From: Linum tenue
Taxonomy: Eukaryota > Streptophyta > Magnoliopsida > Malpighiales > Linaceae
Assembly: GCA_946122785.1 (NCBI GenBank)
Contig: CAMGYJ010000006.1
Span: 44,102,066-44,166,065, forward strand
DNA: 64,000 bases
Direction: 5' to 3'
How positions within the stretch are numbered: the stretch's first letter is position 1; the number at the start of each line of letters is the position of its first letter. Shown piece after piece: positions 1-11,031 of this stretch. The position numbers were made by a program, and so were the translations under genes. Below the pieces are notes generated by a model, which saw nothing but the letters and a program-made list of their open reading frames with translations, searched no databases and was not told the DNA's origin.

Positions 1-440
1 AGATATACCAAGTGCGTCTAGTTAATGATGTAAAAGTAGCGCTTGTTGGGAGGCAACCAAACATTGGTTTGTATTTCTTTTCCTTCCCTTTTGTGTGATG
101 TGTGTTTGAGTCATGAGTGTGACTATAGAGTTGGATCTGTCCCCGTGGTTGTCTTGATTCTGCCATTGGATGTGTTGTGTTTGGGTTTCGGGCACAAACG
201 AGTCAATCGAGGGTCGAAAAATGGTTAAGTAGTGAAATTTTCAAAATGTCATGGTTTTGATGTAAATGTCACGGTTTCAAACCATGACATTACCACCACC
301 CCTAGAGTTGTGGTTTTTCTTCCGGTCACTTGTAAATGCAAGGGCCTCAGTGTAGATTTCATGGTTGAAATCGTAACTCTAACAAAGACATGGCATTTGA
401 CCCAATACGCACCATTTGCGTCGACCTCATAGTTTGTTGT
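1..440 (+). mobile_element. 3' internal remnant of an Athila-like Ty3/gypsy element
   Basis: The first 60 bases hold the word GCGCTTGTTGGGAGGCAACC. A close relative of it follows the pol end in the complete element at about 9748-9772 and recurs inverted at about 36030-36055. A T/G-rich stretch follows, as in those copies. At 240-440 there is a patch of repeated CATG/CACGG words (for example TCATGGTTTTGA, CACGGTTTCAAACCATGACA), in the place where the complete element has its CACACGGCCGTGTG island. No coding frame of note. The element continues left of the window and its right end is unclear. Confidence 0.6.
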
Positions 441-1260
441 TTATCTCATGGTATGACCATGAGTCGTGCACCCCCAATCCTTCAGTCGCCTTAGTCTCCT
501 TCTTCCTAGCGTCTCTACTACCCAAAAAATGACATAAAGGAAACAAAGGTGTCCCTCAAACCCTGCTCTCGACCCTTGATACCCATCTACCTTTATTTTT
601 CCCTATCCCCTGCTGGAAAGTACAAAGAGAAACAGAGATGGAAAGAAAGACAATGATGCATGGAGTATCGGCAATGGATGTCGGTGATGGTACCACCGGT
701 GGCAATTGGGGTGAGATTTGTCACAAACACCGCCACTTCCAACGACTGTTTCTGCGCTTGAGCGACAACAAGATAATATTTCAATAGACAATGACGAAAT
801 CATGATGCCTAAATCTGATTCCCACGAATTGTCTGGAGCGCTTCTTTATTACGGCGACTGTGGACGGATCGAGATAGACGTTCGACATAGGCTCTCTCTA
901 TTGGGGTCAGGATTACGACAGACATGCACCATTGGGGCCAGGCCCGAATCCGATCTCGATGAACCACCCGACAACAAACAAGATCTCATGGTCCCTGGGT
1001 AAAATGAGAAGGAGGTGACGGTTGATTCAAGTGAAACTGAGTATTGTGGAGATCGTGAAAGACAGGTGTTGGGCGATGATTAGAGAGAGGGGAGGTGGGC
1101 AGAAAAGATATTGGTTGCCAGAGCTAATGGGAGGGATGTGGTTGCAAGGGCTTAGAAGGGAAGGGCTTGGAGGAGAGAAATGGGGAGTCGAAGATTGGAT
1201 TTGGACACTATAGCAAAAGAACAAGAATATAAGAGAAGAAGAATAAGAAGAGAAGAGGGG
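441..1260. other. Unassigned region without a recognised gene
   Basis: A 94-residue open frame (718-1002, +) and an overlapping antisense frame exist, but neither resembles a known family nor has convincing codon structure. The stretch is probably decayed repeat. I see no RNA gene or TSD here. Confidence 0.4.
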
Positions 1261-1269
1261 TAAAGGCTG

Positions 1270-1430
1270 GTACTCGGTTATTCGGTACATCTAGTAACCG
1301 GCAGTATATTGATCACTGGATTTTAGCGATCCTGTACCGATATGGCTGGTTAAGGGTAAATGGCAACCATCACATACTGATTCGATAATCGATTATACCG
1401 TTTACCGGAAACTGATTACCACCCCTACGA
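1270..1430. repeat. Possible hAT-type MITE remnant
   Basis: About 160 bases are rich in CGGTA/TACCG words in both orientations (ACTCGGTTATTCGGTAC, TACCGATATGG, TACCGTTTACCGG). They end in a GATTACCACCCCTA motif of the kind often seen at ends of small hAT-type elements. I could not define a TSD, so the call is tentative. Confidence 0.3.
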
Positions 1431-3956
1431 GAAAGGTATTAGTAGTAAAATGGACTTTCCCTACCATTTAGTCCGACCAAATTCGGGTATAAGCGTCTAC
1501 AAACAAGCATATAAGTTCTAGGTTTATTATTCAAAAACTGTGATAATCATATTTTTCTAGGTTTAGAGTTTGGTGAAGAAGAAACCAAGTGATTGTGTAG
1601 TACCTATATATTGACAAGTCGACCATAGTGTCACACCGATTGACCTCTTTAGGGCCCTGTCAACACCGTTGGTTTAAGATATGTATCCTCAATCGATCGA
1701 CCTATGGTGGGTGCCCTGTTTCGCAATTCCCACAATTGATTACTCAATGCATTAAATAATTTGAATAAAAATACAACGAAATGCGTAGTATCACTCGATT
1801 TGGATTCAAAACTTGGACAGCTCTGTGATCTTTGGTTCAAACGCAATGCTAGCAGCAAAAGTTTAAGGTATTTAAGATTCTGTCAACGAGTATGGAGGGA
1901 GAAGAATGAAAGCAAAAAGAGGGAAATTTCTCGAAGACAGGAAGGAAAGAGAAATGTTGGGCCGCGACGGCGAGAGTGGCGGTGGCGGAGGAGGGTTTTT
2001 GGGATGGAGGAATGTGTATAAGGAGTTGGCAAACTTGAAGTCATTGTTCCTTTCAATCTACACCACCGTCCTGCTTGGAGTTGTGTTCTTTTCCTTTTAG
2101 ATGGTTTAAGATATGCATCCTCCCCTTGAGTAGATGGCTTTTGGCGGATTTTTTATTATAGAGTGAGGTTAGAGAGAGAAGTTGAAGGAAGGAGAAGAAG
2201 GAGTCAATGAGGAAGGGATCCCCAAGGTATTAGGGGTTAAAAACCCCAAACCCTAGAATTAGGTTTTGATTGTATATGTAATTGTGTTAAAGTTTGTGTA
2301 TGGATTTATTTGTTTCAGTTAATATATGCTTAATTATATTGGGGCTTGTCTCTCCAGCTCTTCTGTTCTAGCCTACCACTATGTCGTTTGAAAAAGTTAG
2401 GAGTTAAGAGATAGACTGGATTTGAGCGCCTTATGGCTAATTAGGGGTAGATGAAAGAATTTAGGGTTCCTTTAGTCGACGAGGAAACCAAACCCCTGCT
2501 TGAGGAATTCCCTCCTGAGCAATGCTAGAGATGATGCCAGCATCATCGATCCATCGCTTTAGTGTGCATGATAGGTTGAACCTATTGAGAGAGACTATAT
2601 GAGCATCCCTAGTACGTGAGCTTTGACTGAGGTGACAATGGGTCTTTGGTATCATAGTAGGAGGAGGGAAAGTAATCATTGAAACTCTCAGCTAAGTGAG
2701 TCTTGCACCTTATCTTGCAAACCCAACATAGTTAACAATTTCCATGATGAACTTAAGATTAGGGTGAGAGAGTTACCCCGAGTACCTCTTCTTTTTTATC
2801 AATCTAGGTCATTAATCGTCAACTGCTCACCTGCTAAGTAGCAGGTTGACTAGATAATGACCAAGTCTAAGTAGTCTAGGATATCATGACCATTGAAATA
2901 TGACCGATCCACTTTACTACATCTCTAGCTTGGTTATAGTTTGTCTTGTTAGGATTGACGTGAGTGTGCTTTAATTTATAAATTTAAAAACTCATCAGCT
3001 ACTAAGCCCCAACCCTTGGATCTCAACTCCGTTAGCGTGACCATCAATCTGGCCATGTTAGTATATACTAAAAAAAACAGTTAGCAGCTTACCCTTCTCA
3101 CCTCGGAACACCATTTCCCTACCAACTGATGTCTCATCAAAGACGATTAAATTTTCTCACTATCAAAACTAAAAAGGACGCTATGATATCGTCCTCATCT
3201 TTCTCGACTTCAACGAAACGGATTGTTGTATACTCCATCCCCAAAGGTCAATAGAGAAGACTGTTTAAGCAAGACTTCATATGCTTAATGAATTAACTCT
3301 TCTGGCAAAAGGAGAGCATTGCTTTATATTGCAATAGGTTCCTCTCTGTGAGTGATCAGTCAAAAAGCTTAAAAGGAGATTGGATAAGATCTATATAACT
3401 ATATGTTGGATTGCGCCTCTTGAGAGATTCAGTGTTTTATCCTTTCTATTTCCCTTTCAAGTTCTTAGAACTCTTGTTTCCCTTTCCTAAAAGCAGTTCA
3501 TTGCAGAAAACACACAACATAACATATCGGCTGGGCAACTCTTATTGTCATGTAAAAATAAATAACAGAATATAATATCGTTTACTCAGAAGTCAGAACT
3601 GCACAAAACTGAAACAACGCCAACTATATATTCATTCAAAAGTTTATCATCATTGTATCTAAGACTCTAAGTTCTATGCGAGAAACGAGCAGGTCACAAA
3701 GTTCAAGTGAAGACGTATAACATATCGCAGGCAAATCCTTATTAACCCCCTTCATCGAGCGGACCAGAAAACCAGCAGAAACACCAAACCACCTCTGAGA
3801 ATTATTATTGACTACTACAAACCTTCAATGATACAGAAAAAACCTTTGAGCGAGAGGAAAAGAAGTAAATGGAGTCTAGAAACCTAAGCAGTAAATCAGA
3901 AGACCGTACTCTTTACAAACCATTCATTCCATCGCCAAACAATATCAAAGGCTGGT
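1431..3956. other. Gene-free region downstream of the cysteine synthase pseudogene
   Basis: There is no recognisable coding sequence. A roughly 20-base direct repeat (GGTTTAAGATATGTATCCTC, about 1671-1690, and a one-mismatch copy at about 2104-2123) flanks about 415 bases and may be a trace of an insertion. Short open frames at 1761-2100 and 2461-2679 have no family resemblance. The part next to 3956 lies just downstream of the pseudogene's stop codon and probably includes its former 3' UTR. Confidence 0.4.
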
Positions 3957-5268
3957 TCAAGGCTCGAACATGTTCTCAGCTTCTCGTTTCACGTCTTCGA
4001 AGAGCACCGACGAGAGGTAATGCTCGCCAAAACTTGGGAACACCACCTGTTCCTAAAAATAATAATACGTACAACGATGTCAAAGGTGTCAAAGGTGTAG
4101 TTGAAATAATAATAATATGTACAACGATGAGCTTTCCAGCATTCTCGGGCCTCTTGGAAATCTTCAGTGCAACAGCTGCAGCTGCACCAGATGATATCCC
4201 TACCCGCACAAAGTTTTGATGAACAAATTTCAGCGGCAATTGGAGACGGTTGGTTATGATAACACAACATGGTAGTTGATTCCAAACTTACCATCAATCC
4301 TTCCCTCAAGGCAAGACGTTTGGCAGTCTCAATAGCTTCTTCACTCGATATCTACAAACACAAAAGTTGAAATATAAGTCTCAATAGCCTGAAACACGAA
4401 AGAAGGAAATTTGAAAATAACTAGTTCAACTCAATAACTCGAGTTGTTGGAAGAGAGTCCAGAATGAATCTTGTACAATTTCCTATAATTCCTACTTAGA
4501 AAAATGTCAACTCACGGGGTTGAATTGTATACAATCTCATCATGCATGTCATTAATATTACAGACTTTAAGACCTTTAACACGCGAAATATTGGTCATCA
4601 AAGGCTTTGTTACCATTTCAAAAAATCTGACATCCCAATAGTTCAAACTGATTAGAAAGGTCAAGAACGAATGTTGTTTCATATGTGTAAGAATCAGGGT
4701 TAGAAAACTCACTTGAACAACTTCATCAGGCAAATTGACATCTAGGACTCCAGGGATGAAGCCTACACCAATGCCCCGGATTTATGTGGGCCTTACAAGT
4801 CCACAAGCAAAAAAGTTCAACAAGTTAGCAAAGAACAGGAAAAAGGAACAGACAAAGTCATAAGCCAATCCAATAATCGACATTATTAGTTTTAGAGGGT
4901 TGGGTCTTTTTTACTGTTACAATAGAATTTGTAGTAGAATTTCATATCCCCATAATGCAAATGGAAGAGATCTCAGATTAAGACTCACCAGGCTTTCCTC
5001 CGGACAACACTGCACTTTCAACTGGTTCTACACCATAAAGCTAAAACAAAGTTGAAAGCAAACATTTAGTCGAAAAACTAAGAACTAAATTATTATCCCA
5101 GGCTTGTCAGATGATAGCAAGAACCAATACCTTGATATTAGGGCTTTGCTCTTTAAGATACTTCCCTACGCCAGTTACTGTTCCTTCAGTTCCTATCCCA
5201 GACACAAAGGCATCAACTTTTCCAGCTAAGCCTTTCCAGATTTCTGGTCCTGTGGTTTCATAGTGAAC
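3957..5268 (-). pseudogene. Cysteine synthase (O-acetylserine (thiol) lyase), 5'-truncated pseudogene
   Basis: Six exons on the minus strand, at 5268-5131, 5040-4989, 4791-4713, 4351-4292, 4203-4126 and 4046-3957, spell the C-terminal part of OASTL, the PLP enzyme that makes cysteine from O-acetylserine and sulfide. Visible family blocks are [56 protein letters not shown] and [15 protein letters not shown]. Several lesions show decay. The PLP phosphate-binding loop reads GTEGT instead of GTGGT. One base is missing after the GPHK codons in exon 4791-4713, which shifts the frame. The acceptor before VGISSG reads GCGG instead of an AG. No N-terminal exon with the PLP lysine or the SGNTG block is found upstream, where an LTR retrotransposon now sits. 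It is a cysteine synthase of the plant OASTL family, but which isoform it came from cannot be told. Confidence 0.88.
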
Positions 5269-5441
5269 CTGAACATGAAAAAAATGAATTGTGATTGTGA
5301 TTGTGAATTGTGACACATTTATAATATAAATTTATTTTATTACACATCATAAACTAATAAAAAATTTACTTTAATTTCCCCCACCCTCATACATATACCC
5401 CATATATTTTGCCGATTTTTTCATTGTTTTCCCCTTCTACA

Positions 5442-6789
5442 TGATAGACCGTTAATTGCACATGTTTTTACCCCTATTCTTACACCGTTTGAGATGTGGA
5501 TTCTCGCGTTTTAGGCCGATTTCACGCTAGATTGTGCTTGTTTGTGATATTTCAGGTCCTAGTACGTGAATGAAGGCTTTGGAGCGAGTTTGGGGGCGAT
5601 TGGACGAAGATCGGACGCGTGGCAAGGTGCTGAGGAAGCCACACGGGCATTCCTGGACACCACACGGCCGTGCAAGTCATGCTTGTGGCCGTGTGGCTTG
5701 TGCCAAGAGCAAACACGGGCAGAGCAGAATTTCCACACGGCCGTGTGACCCTGACCATGTGGGAAGCCTGAAATTCGACTAATCGATACGCAACGTTTTG
5801 AAGCCACACGGGCAACTGGGTGAGCCACACGGCCGTGTGGCATGCCCGTGTGAGTCGAGAAATCTTGGTTTTTACCCAATTTCGAGCAACAAGTGAGAGA
5901 ATCGGATTTTCAGAGCAAAAACAGAGCCCTAGAGAGAGAAAGTGCGAAGAACACATCCTAGAAGCTATCTTGGAGTTGGGTTTCATCAAATCGAGCTTGG
6001 AGATCGTCATAGGAGTGGAAATCATCATCCCAGAGCAGATTTTCCTCATCTTTATGAGTATGACTACTCTGATTTCTGTTTTCCTCTCTCTCTCTATGGA
6101 GTAGAACCCTTCTCTCACTTGGGTATGAAGAACCCTAGTTCCATGTGTTAGGGATTTGATTGTAATGACTTGGGATGATTATACTGTTTGGTTTTAATCG
6201 AATGATGCATGTTTTATTGAATTGATTGAAGTCTGATCAGCTTTTCTTGATTTCTGCTGCAACCTGAGATAGATAGAATCAGATTAGGTTGTTAGAGCTA
6301 CATCATTCGGTAGTAGGACATTGGCTATACGAGAGTTAGTCAGTTTACTGCTTTGTACTGGAATCCAATTCCAGTAGTGGAGTTCTGTGTTCATAGACTC
6401 AGCTTTCAAATCCGGTGAAGACTAGTCGTCTACCAGGTAGTTAGACTGAGAGGGCTTGGTCAGCTTAAGAGATTCCAAGCTACTGTCGGATCTTCCGCAG
6501 TTTAATCAACAGTAAATCAACCCAGGGAAATTACAATTGAAACCTAACTAAGGAGCTAGGGGGACTCATTTCCCGAGTGACTCTTCTTTGCTTGAGAAAA
6601 CCGAACCATTTCCTGCTTTTTACTGCTTTTATTTTAAACAACAATCACTCGACTTAGTTGGCTAGATAATAGATAATCACGGAGTAAACAGTAGATCTAG
6701 ACCCCGGGTTGATAATAGAACTTGCCTGTTACTGCATTCCCGGACTGCGATTACACTTGGTCGCAGTTTGGTGGTGTTTTGGCGTGTCA
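5442..6789 (+). repeat. 5' LTR of element A
   Basis: 1348 bp, beginning TGATAGACCG and ending GGCGTGTCA, and matching 14266-15617 almost throughout. It contains a GC-rich island of CACACGG/CCGTGTG words (about 5637-5853). No TATA box follows the island here, unlike the LTRs at 32630-34062 and 37081-38160. Confidence 0.95.
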
Positions 6790-6795
6790 AGTTTT

Positions 6796-6813
6796 TGGCG
6801 CCGTTGCCGGGGA
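6796..6813 (+). other. Primer binding site, tRNA-Asp type
   Basis: TGGCGCCGTTGCCGGGGA lies 6 bases after the 5' LTR. It begins with TGG, complementary to a tRNA CCA end, and is the PBS commonly seen in Athila-like plant elements, assigned there to tRNA-Asp. The tRNA identity is from memory of the family. Confidence 0.85.
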
Positions 6814-6934
6814 CCCTCTAGGTTATTGGGGATACATGAGAATTTGTTACTTTAGCTTTTTCTTTACTGCATTGTTTTCTCTTCCACCTGTGTGCCTTCA
6901 CGGGTTGCTTTTGCTGGTTGTGTGCAGGTAGTGC

Positions 6935-9351
6935 ATGACTCGTAGCCAGTCAGGAGAACTACTACCATTAGACCAGGAGCTTGAACGGACCTGCAGGAAC
7001 TTCAAGCGGGCTCTAAAGGCGCGACTGGCTGTGGAGGAGGCGCTAGCACAGCTGCAGATCACTGACGAAGAGGAGATGGCTGATCCACAGAACCAGGATG
7101 TGGTTAATCCAGAGGAGCAAACCATGGGATCCTACTGGACCGCCAGAGCCGCGGACATGAGGTCACCCATTCAACACCCTCAAGTCCCAGCCAAAAATTT
7201 TGAGGTGAGCACCTCAGTAATCACCATGCTGCGCGGTTCAGTGGTATTCCGTGGTAAGGAGGGGGAGTGCCCCCGATCGCATCTGAGACGATTCCATGAG
7301 CTGATCGATGGAATCAAGATAAATGGGGTCCCAGCCGATGCCATCCAGCTGAGGTACTTCCCTTTACTCTGGAGGGGCAGGCAAAGGAGTGGCTAGACAC
7401 TCGACCTCCGGGCTCTATCACCACGTTCGCCAACCTGGCGGACAAGTTCCTCACCCGCTACCATCCTCCATCCAAGACGGCTGACCTGCAGAAGCAAATT
7501 ACCCATTTTGCTCAGGATGAGGATGAGACCATCCGGGACGCATGGGAGAGATGCAACAGTCTCTTCCTGAGGTGTCCCAATCATGGCTTCAATGATGCTT
7601 TCAAGGTGGGCACCTTCTATCACGCTCTCTTCCCGGAGGACAAGCAGCTGATTGACTCGGTTTGTGGCGGGAACATGCTGACCAAAACACCGCCATAGCT
7701 GAATCAACTCTTTGAGGAGATGGCAGAGAACGGGTATGATTGGGGCACTGCTAGGAGGTCGAGGAGAGCACCAAGCCGGGGTGTGCATTCTGTGGGAACC
7801 CATTCCTCTGATTTGGTGCAGGTAGTATCGAAGCTGGTTTCAGTTATCGATCGTTTCGGGATGATTCCAGGGACCGGACAGCAGCAGGCGATGCTCTGCC
7901 ACTGGTGCGAGAGCACCCATCACACGGTGGAAGACTGCCAGGCGATGAAGGAATCGACCACACCCCAGGAGCAGGTGAACTTCATCAATAATGTCAGGCG
8001 CAATGACCCCTACAGTAACACGTACAACGAGGGGTGGCGCCAGCATCCCAACTTCTCCTGGGGTGGGGCAAATTCCAGACCACCAGTCCCCCAGGGACCA
8101 CCGGGCTTCTAGAGGCCGCCATATCAGCTCAGACAGGGGCAATTCCAGCAGCAGCAACAGTCTCTCTACTAGCCCATGCAGGGGCATGCTGCTCAATCAC
8201 AGCCGCGACCTTTCCAGCAGCCAGGTGCAGCCCTTGCTACCCCAGTGCAGAATGATCAGATGGCTGAATTGCGGGACTTGGTGGGTTCTCTCGCCAGTTC
8301 TAGTGCTCAGAAATTCAATACTATCGAGCAGATCATGGAAAAGGCCTCGGGTAAATTCCTGGCTCTTGAAGCTGGCCAGAGGAACACACAGGCTGTCTTG
8401 CAGGATATCCAAACCCAGCTGGGGAGCATGGCTCGGGCAGTGGCACAAAGGGCTCCTGGTACTCTACCCGGTCAGACCACCCCTCATCCGCAGAACCCGA
8501 ATGAGCACTGCAATGCCATCACAACCAGGAGTGGCAAGATGACTGCTGATCCACCTGTTCGGGATCAAAAGAGAGAGGCCCCTGCCTCGGCATCTCCAGC
8601 GGCTGAAGAAGAAGTAGAGAATGAGGTTGAGGTGCCTGCACCTAAGCCGCAACCGGTAGTGAAGGAGTATATCCCGAAACTCCCCTTCCCTACTCGGTTG
8701 CACAAAGACAGGCTGGAGGCAGAATTCGAAAACTTCATGTCCATGCTTAGGAAGCTGAATGTCCAAGTGCCCTTCTTGGAGGCACTATCTCAAATGCCTA
8801 AGTATGCGAAGTTTCTGAAAGAGCTTCTCTCAAAGAAGCAGAAGCTGAGTGAGCTGGCCACTGTGGAGCTCAGCGATGAGTGCTCGGCTATTCTGCAGAA
8901 CAAGCTTCCGCAGAAGCAGAAGAACCCAGGTAGTTTTACTATCCCGTGCTCTATAGATAAATTGCATGTAGAGAGGTCCTTGGCGGATTTAGGTGCTAGT
9001 ATCAATGTTATGCCGTATAAATTGTTCAAGAAACTAGGCCTAGGTGAACCCCGTGCTATTAGGATGAACCTTCAATTAGCTGACCGATCTGTAGTGCATC
9101 CTAGGGGCATAGTGGAAGACCTTCTGGTTAAGGTTGGCAAATTCAATTATCCTGTGGATTTTGTTGTCCTAGACATCAATGAGGACACAGAAGTGCCCCT
9201 TATACTGGGAAGGCCTTTCCTGGCCACCGCCAAGGCTCTCATAGATGTGCATGATGGGACCTTAGTTTTGAGGGATGGCGAGGAGAGAATAACGTTTTCA
9301 ATTGCTAATACTCTACCTGCTTCGTTACCTCTGCATGCTGTATCTCACTAG
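6935..9351 (+). pseudogene. gag-protease polyprotein of element A, broken
   Basis: The start ATG is at 6935. The first about 145 codons are in one frame and the rest, from about 7370, in another, so one frameshift lies near 7365. In the second frame there are TAG stops at about 7696, 8110 and 8170. The retrotransposon gag region covers roughly 7180-7680. A CCHC zinc knuckle (CX2CX4HX4C) lies at about 7897-7938. An Athila-type aspartic protease with a DLGAS active-site motif, followed by a VPLILGRPFL block, lies at about 8930-9290. Coding ends at 9349-9351. The expected reverse transcriptase does not follow. Gag would form the particle and the protease would cleave the polyprotein. Confidence 0.88.
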
Positions 9352-9366
9352 GAGCACGAGTCTGTC

Positions 9367-9705
9367 GTGTATCCTTCTGTGTTTCCTATTTTGCAGGATC
9401 CGCCTCCCATACCTTCGCCGCCACTCCCGTCCACTCCGTCACCAAAAGAACAGATCAAGGAGGAGTGGCGGCCGAAACTGCAGGCAGCTAAGCCTGCTCG
9501 AAAGAAAACCGGAGACCACTATGAGCTGGTCCCGCCCCCACCTTGGCCATCCGAGTATTCACTCGCTTGCATCTTGCCGGATGGCCAAGTCGAGTTGGCG
9601 AATGCTGGTGGCCACATTCGTCGTGTGCATGGCCACCATTTGAAGCTGTACCTCAAGAGTGATGTGGATCCGCTCTTGAAGGCACCTGATCCTACACTTC
9701 TCTAA
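9367..9705 (+). pseudogene. Remnant of the pol 3' end (integrase C-terminal tail)
   Basis: This 112-codon frame is proline-rich at first. Towards its end it has a segment shaped like the HGHHLKLYL block, which in Athila-like pol genes comes at the very end after integrase. It follows the protease by only 15 bases, so the RT, RNase H and integrase core were removed by a deletion that joined protease to the pol tail. The assignment rests on the short terminal block and on the conserved GGGAGGCAACCCC word about 60 bases downstream. Confidence 0.6.
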
Positions 9706-9889
9706 GCATCCACCCACTGGCGTCCAGCTAAAAGACGGTAAAGAAGTGCTTGTGGGGAGGCAACCCCACCGAGGTTTGCATTTTCTTACTTTTTTTCCTT
9801 TTGTTTTTTGTGTTTTTTGAGTCTTGAGGTGGTGTTCCAGAGTCGAATGTCGTTTTTGAGTGAAAACAGGTTGAATTCGGGGCTCAAGC

Positions 9890-10209
9890 AGTTCGCACGG
9901 CCAGGCCTGAAACTCACACGGCCGTGTGGATTTTACCCCTTGGCCGTGTGAGCTCTCAGCAAATTCCACACGGCCAAATGTGCAATTGGCACGGCCATGT
10001 GGCCGACACGGGCATCTCATATGCTCGCACGACCATGTGGATTTTACCCCTTGGCCGTGTGAGCTCTCGGCAAATTCCACACGGCCAAATGTGCAATTCA
10101 CACGACCGTGTGGATCTCCTCGGCCTGGCCGTGTCGGACAACACGGGCACGACCTGCACCTCACACGGCTGTGTGAGCTTGCCCGTGTGGCCGAGCCACG
10201 GCCTATAAA
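9890..10209 (+). promoter_or_regulatory. Word island plus TATA box inside element A
   Basis: From 9890 to about 10201 the words CACACGG and CCGTGTG recur many times in direct and inverted order, including two long near-copies (about 9920-9990 and 10030-10100). The island ends about 3 bases before TATAAA at 10204-10209. About 820 bases further on, an intron-like acceptor (TTTGCAG) precedes the ORF2 start. Reading this as a second promoter for ORF2 is my inference. Confidence 0.6.
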
Positions 10210-11031
10210 TTCGGCCGACACGGCCGAGTGGTCAGAAAATCCACTTTTGCTCGCCGGAAACCTCTCCCCCTCGCCGGAAAACCGCGCCTTTTCACTCTCC
10301 TTGGTGATTTTCGGCCATTTTGGTCGTTTTTTCCCAAATCCAACACCACACCCAACCTTCCCACACCATTATCGGCCTATCCCTCGTTTTTGAGGTGATT
10401 TGGCTCGATTTTGAGTCACCGGAGGCGATTTCCGGCGAGGCTCCGACGAGCACTTCCGGTCACTTTTTCGTTTTTCCGTCGCTTCCATCGCCTTCCCCTC
10501 ATCATCCCCTACACCTCTACTTGAGTCTCCAGGTTTGATTTTTCCCTTAACTATGTTAATTGTGGAGAATTGGGTGTTAGGGTGCATGTTTAGAGAACCT
10601 CATTGAATCTTGTGATTTTTGTGCAATTGATTGAGGGGAATGCATGGATTATGTTTGAATTGTGTTGGGAAATGTCCCCCTTGCTTCTTTGAGCCCTTGT
10701 GTGCAAGAATTTTGCCAATTTCATGCTTCACTTAATAGTGCACACAAGGTGTTCGATGAAATGCCTGTTTTTCATGCCATGTTGTGGGCACCGGTTGGGG
10801 CCCTTAATGATGTGCTTTGAGGGTGTATTTGCTATGGATGTGAACCTTAAGTTGCCTACTTTATCGTGAATGTGCACCCCCACTCAGATTATGCTTGATT
10901 TATCGAGTTTTTGACCCCCGAACTATGGATGAAACCATGATTAGGCTGTTTTCTGTTCTTAAGTGTGGGGGTGTGATTAACCTTTTCTTTGGCTCTTTTG
11001 GTTCCACTTTGGGTTGTTCTTTTGCAGGACA
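10210..11031 (+). other. Putative 5' leader of ORF2 with one intron
   Basis: This stretch has no long coding frame. A plausible donor, CTCCAG|GTTTGA, is at about 10532. A pyrimidine-rich run ending TTTTGCAG (about 11020-11028) comes 3 bases before the ORF2 ATG. Together they would define a leader intron of about 0.5 kb. Splicing is predicted from the signals only. Confidence 0.4.

Noticed and set aside
3869..4219. 116-codon plus-strand frame
   Set aside because: It is antisense to the last cysteine synthase exons, whose minus-strand frames match the enzyme family.
9890..10210. CRISPR-like array
   Set aside because: The repeated words are short, irregular, in both orientations and without unique equal-length spacers, in a plant retrotransposon.
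9559..10221. 220-codon minus-strand frame
   Set aside because: It is a translation of the CACACGG word island and the pol tail antisense. Low complexity, no family.
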